The position numbers and the translations under genes were made by a program. DNA of 37,721 nucleotides from Nocardioides stalactiti. Lineage in GTDB: Bacteria; Actinomycetota; Actinomycetes; Propionibacteriales; Nocardioidaceae. Below the pieces are notes generated by a model. That model was not told the origin of the DNA and did not search any database. It saw only the letters and a program-made list of their open reading frames with translations. Every line of letters starts with the position of its first letter. The first letter of the stretch is position 1. The stretch spans positions 1 through 37,721 of the forward strand of contig NZ_JACEFC010000035.1 of assembly GCF_014180715.1 (NCBI RefSeq). Direction: 5' to 3'. Below, piece by piece: positions 36,604-37,721 of the stretch.

Positions 36604-37529
36604 GAGGCCACCGGCTCGTGGGTGATCTCCTCGGTCCACGACTGTGGCTTGCCGAGGATCTTCGCGGGAACGAAGGAGGTGACCTTGACCATCGGGTCGG
36701 CGAGGAACCGGTGGTAGGGGTGGGTGCGGTCGATGACCATCGCGGCCTGCGCCTTGAGCACGTGGTAGGCCGGGATCCGGTGCGTGAACTCGCCGCGGCC
36801 GCCGATCGTCTTGTAGCGCTTGACCGCGTTGTAGAGCTTCTGCTCGGACATCCCCATGGCCACGATGTTGTCGCGCATCTTGTTGATCAGCGGCACGAAC
36901 ACCACGATCAGCCCGATCACGACCTGCGGCTTCAGGTTGCTGGCCGACTCGATCATCAGCTTGTGCAGGGGCCCGGCACCGATGTGCTCGAGCACCTGGA
37001 AGTCGACGGTGATGTGGCGAGCCTCGTCGGAGTTGATGTGCCGGAAGACCTCGTGGCAGACGGGGTCCTGGACCTCGTCGAGGAGGAACTTCACGAGCGC
37101 CCCGTCCAGCGCGCACTCGAGCAGCGGGATCAGGGTCGCGAGGGCGCTCAGCGGCAGCGTGTCACCGAGGCTGTCGAGCGTCTTGATCGCCATCTTGACG
37201 TTGATGTTGGGCTCGGGGACGTTGCCCTCCTCGTCGAGCATCCCCCACCGCTTCATCAGCGCCAGCTCGGCGTTGGCGTGCTTCTGCTCCTCGGCGTGGA
37301 AGTACTCGTAGATCTCCTTGATCGCCGGCGTCGGCGCCTTCTTGGCGAGCGAGGCGAAGCCCCGTGCGCCGACGTGCTCGATCCACACCAGGTCGGCCAT
37401 GAAGGGCTTCATCTTGGCGCGGACCTCGTCGGTCATCGTCTCGGCGCCGGGGGCGTCCCAGTCGATGTCGGCGAGCGACCACTGCTTGTCCTTGATCGTC
37501 TGCAGCATCGCGTCGAAGTCGTAGGTCAT
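36600..37529 (-). CDS. Ferritin-like diiron protein (putative oxygenase)
   Basis: A 309-residue helical protein with a full set of carboxylate-bridged diiron ligands: Glu51 (WIEHVG), Glu81-x-x-His84 (AEEQKH), Glu138 (LLECAL) and Glu169-x-x-His172 (SDEARH). This E, ExxH, E, ExxH pattern is that of ferritin-like oxygenases and related mycobacterial proteins of unknown substrate. A hydrophobic stretch (VVIGLIVVFVPLINKM, about 208-223) may contact membrane or a lipid substrate. ATG 37529 has GGAGG upstream. It is coupled to the truncated monooxygenase gene downstream (GTGA) and follows an SDR gene by 19 bases. An oxygenase or desaturase-like reaction is inferred. Confidence 0.87.
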   Translation of the reverse strand: MTYDFDAMLQTIKDKQWSLADIDWDAPGAETMTDEVRAKMKPFMADLVWIEHVGARGFASLAKKAPTPAIKEIYEYFHAEEQKHANAELALMKRWGMLDEEGNVPEPNINVKMAIKTLDSLGDTLPLSALATLIPLLECALDGALVKFLLDEVQDPVCHEVFRHINSDEARHITVDFQVLEHIGAGPLHKLMIESASNLKPQVVIGLIVVFVPLINKMRDNIVAMGMSEQKLYNAVKRYKTIGGRGEFTHRIPAYHVLKAQAAMVIDRTHPYHRFLADPMVKVTSFVPAKILGKPQSWTEEITHEPVAS

Positions 37530-37548
37530 CGTCGTTCCTCCGTGGTGG

Positions 37549-37721
37549 TCAGTCGTCGGACGGCTCGGGGGCGAACCGGCCCATCAGGCCGGCGGCGCGG
37601 GCGTACGGCGCGGGCGCGAGGCGCTTGAGCCGCCACAGCGCCTTGGCGTCGAGCTGGGGCATCACGTACAGCCGCCCCTTGTCGTGGGCGTCGAGCGTCG
37701 TCCGCGCGACCCGGCGCGGCG
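37549..37721 (-). CDS. SDR-family oxidoreductase, C-terminal end (cut by window edge)
   Basis: The last 56 codons of a minus-strand gene that begins beyond the window. The translation ends VARTTLDAHDKGRLYVMPQLDAKALWRLKRLAP and then PEPSDD. The pattern of a short helix, 'GRLYVMPQLDAK' and 'WRLKRLAP' is the C-terminus of a group of actinobacterial short-chain dehydrogenases. The stop lies 19 bases before the diiron gene, so it is probably the upstream member of that operon. The Rossmann domain and active site are not visible, so the assignment rests on the tail alone. Confidence 0.65.
   Translation of the reverse strand, partial: PRRVARTTLDAHDKGRLYVMPQLDAKALWRLKRLAPAPYARAAGLMGRFAPEPSDD

Noticed and set aside
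1..37721. tRNA, rRNA, insertion sequence, prophage or CRISPR array
   Set aside because: No transposase, integrase or Cas motif, no terminal repeats, and no tRNA- or rRNA-like sequence were noticed on reading either strand. A covariance-model search was not possible here.

Overview
The window is a chromosomal segment of a high-GC actinobacterium, most likely Nocardioides or a close relative in Propionibacteriales. This rests on the composition (about 70% GC), GTG starts, leaderless-looking promoters, a HrdB-type principal sigma factor with a Lys/Ala-rich N-terminus, and actinobacteria-restricted families (DUF5998, DUF7455, an LprG-like lipoprotein). The genus is an inference. No tRNA, rRNA, CRISPR array, IS element or prophage gene was seen. 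Coding density is high, with no gene-free stretch over 300 bases; the longest is 229 bases, between parE and the DUF7455 gene.

Layout. 1-5.3 kb, minus strand: an anti-sigma-like membrane protein (cut by the window edge), a SigE-family sigma factor, an alkaline-phosphatase-superfamily protein, a DUF5998 protein, and a GNAT/acyl-CoA-ligase fusion. 5.3-10.9 kb, plus strand: type II topoisomerase subunit A (parC-like), an LprG-like lipoprotein with an EF-hand-like loop after its lipobox, its P55-like MFS partner, and a beta-carbonic anhydrase. 10.9-13.5 kb, minus strand: a small membrane protein and topoisomerase subunit B (parE-like), whose start codon is ambiguous. 13.7-14.9 kb: a small zinc-ribbon protein behind a sigmaR-like promoter, a strong terminator, and an EamA transporter.

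14.9-19.6 kb, plus strand: the most unusual module. A cellulose-synthase-like family 2 glycosyltransferase carries a helical insertion of about 155 residues inside its catalytic domain. It is translationally coupled to a complete partner-switching set: a STAS anti-anti-sigma protein, an RsbW-like kinase and a GAF-PP2C phosphatase. A DUF4184 membrane protein follows. The module lies between the DUF7455 gene and rpoD, genes I recall as close neighbours in Streptomyces, so it looks like an accessory insertion.

19.6-21.1 kb, minus strand: rpoD (hrdB). 21.2-28.7 kb, minus strand: a seven-gene TetR-led operon (TetR, alpha/beta hydrolase, aldehyde dehydrogenase, Baeyer-Villiger-type monooxygenase, GMC oxidoreductase, DUF4334 protein, enoyl-CoA hydratase-like protein). 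It fits conversion of an alcohol or ketone to an ester or lactone, then to an acid and a CoA thioester. A 35-bp near-perfect nested palindrome sits at its promoter. 28.8-31.6 kb: a three-domain SRPBCC/thiolase-like/enoyl-CoA hydratase fusion. 31.6-34.4 kb: a HhH-GPD protein divergent from an SDR and Old-Yellow-Enzyme pair, with a shared operator-like palindrome. 34.5-37.7 kb, minus strand: an operon of an SDR (cut by the window edge), a ferritin-like diiron protein, a truncated monooxygenase paralogue and a full-length flavin monooxygenase.
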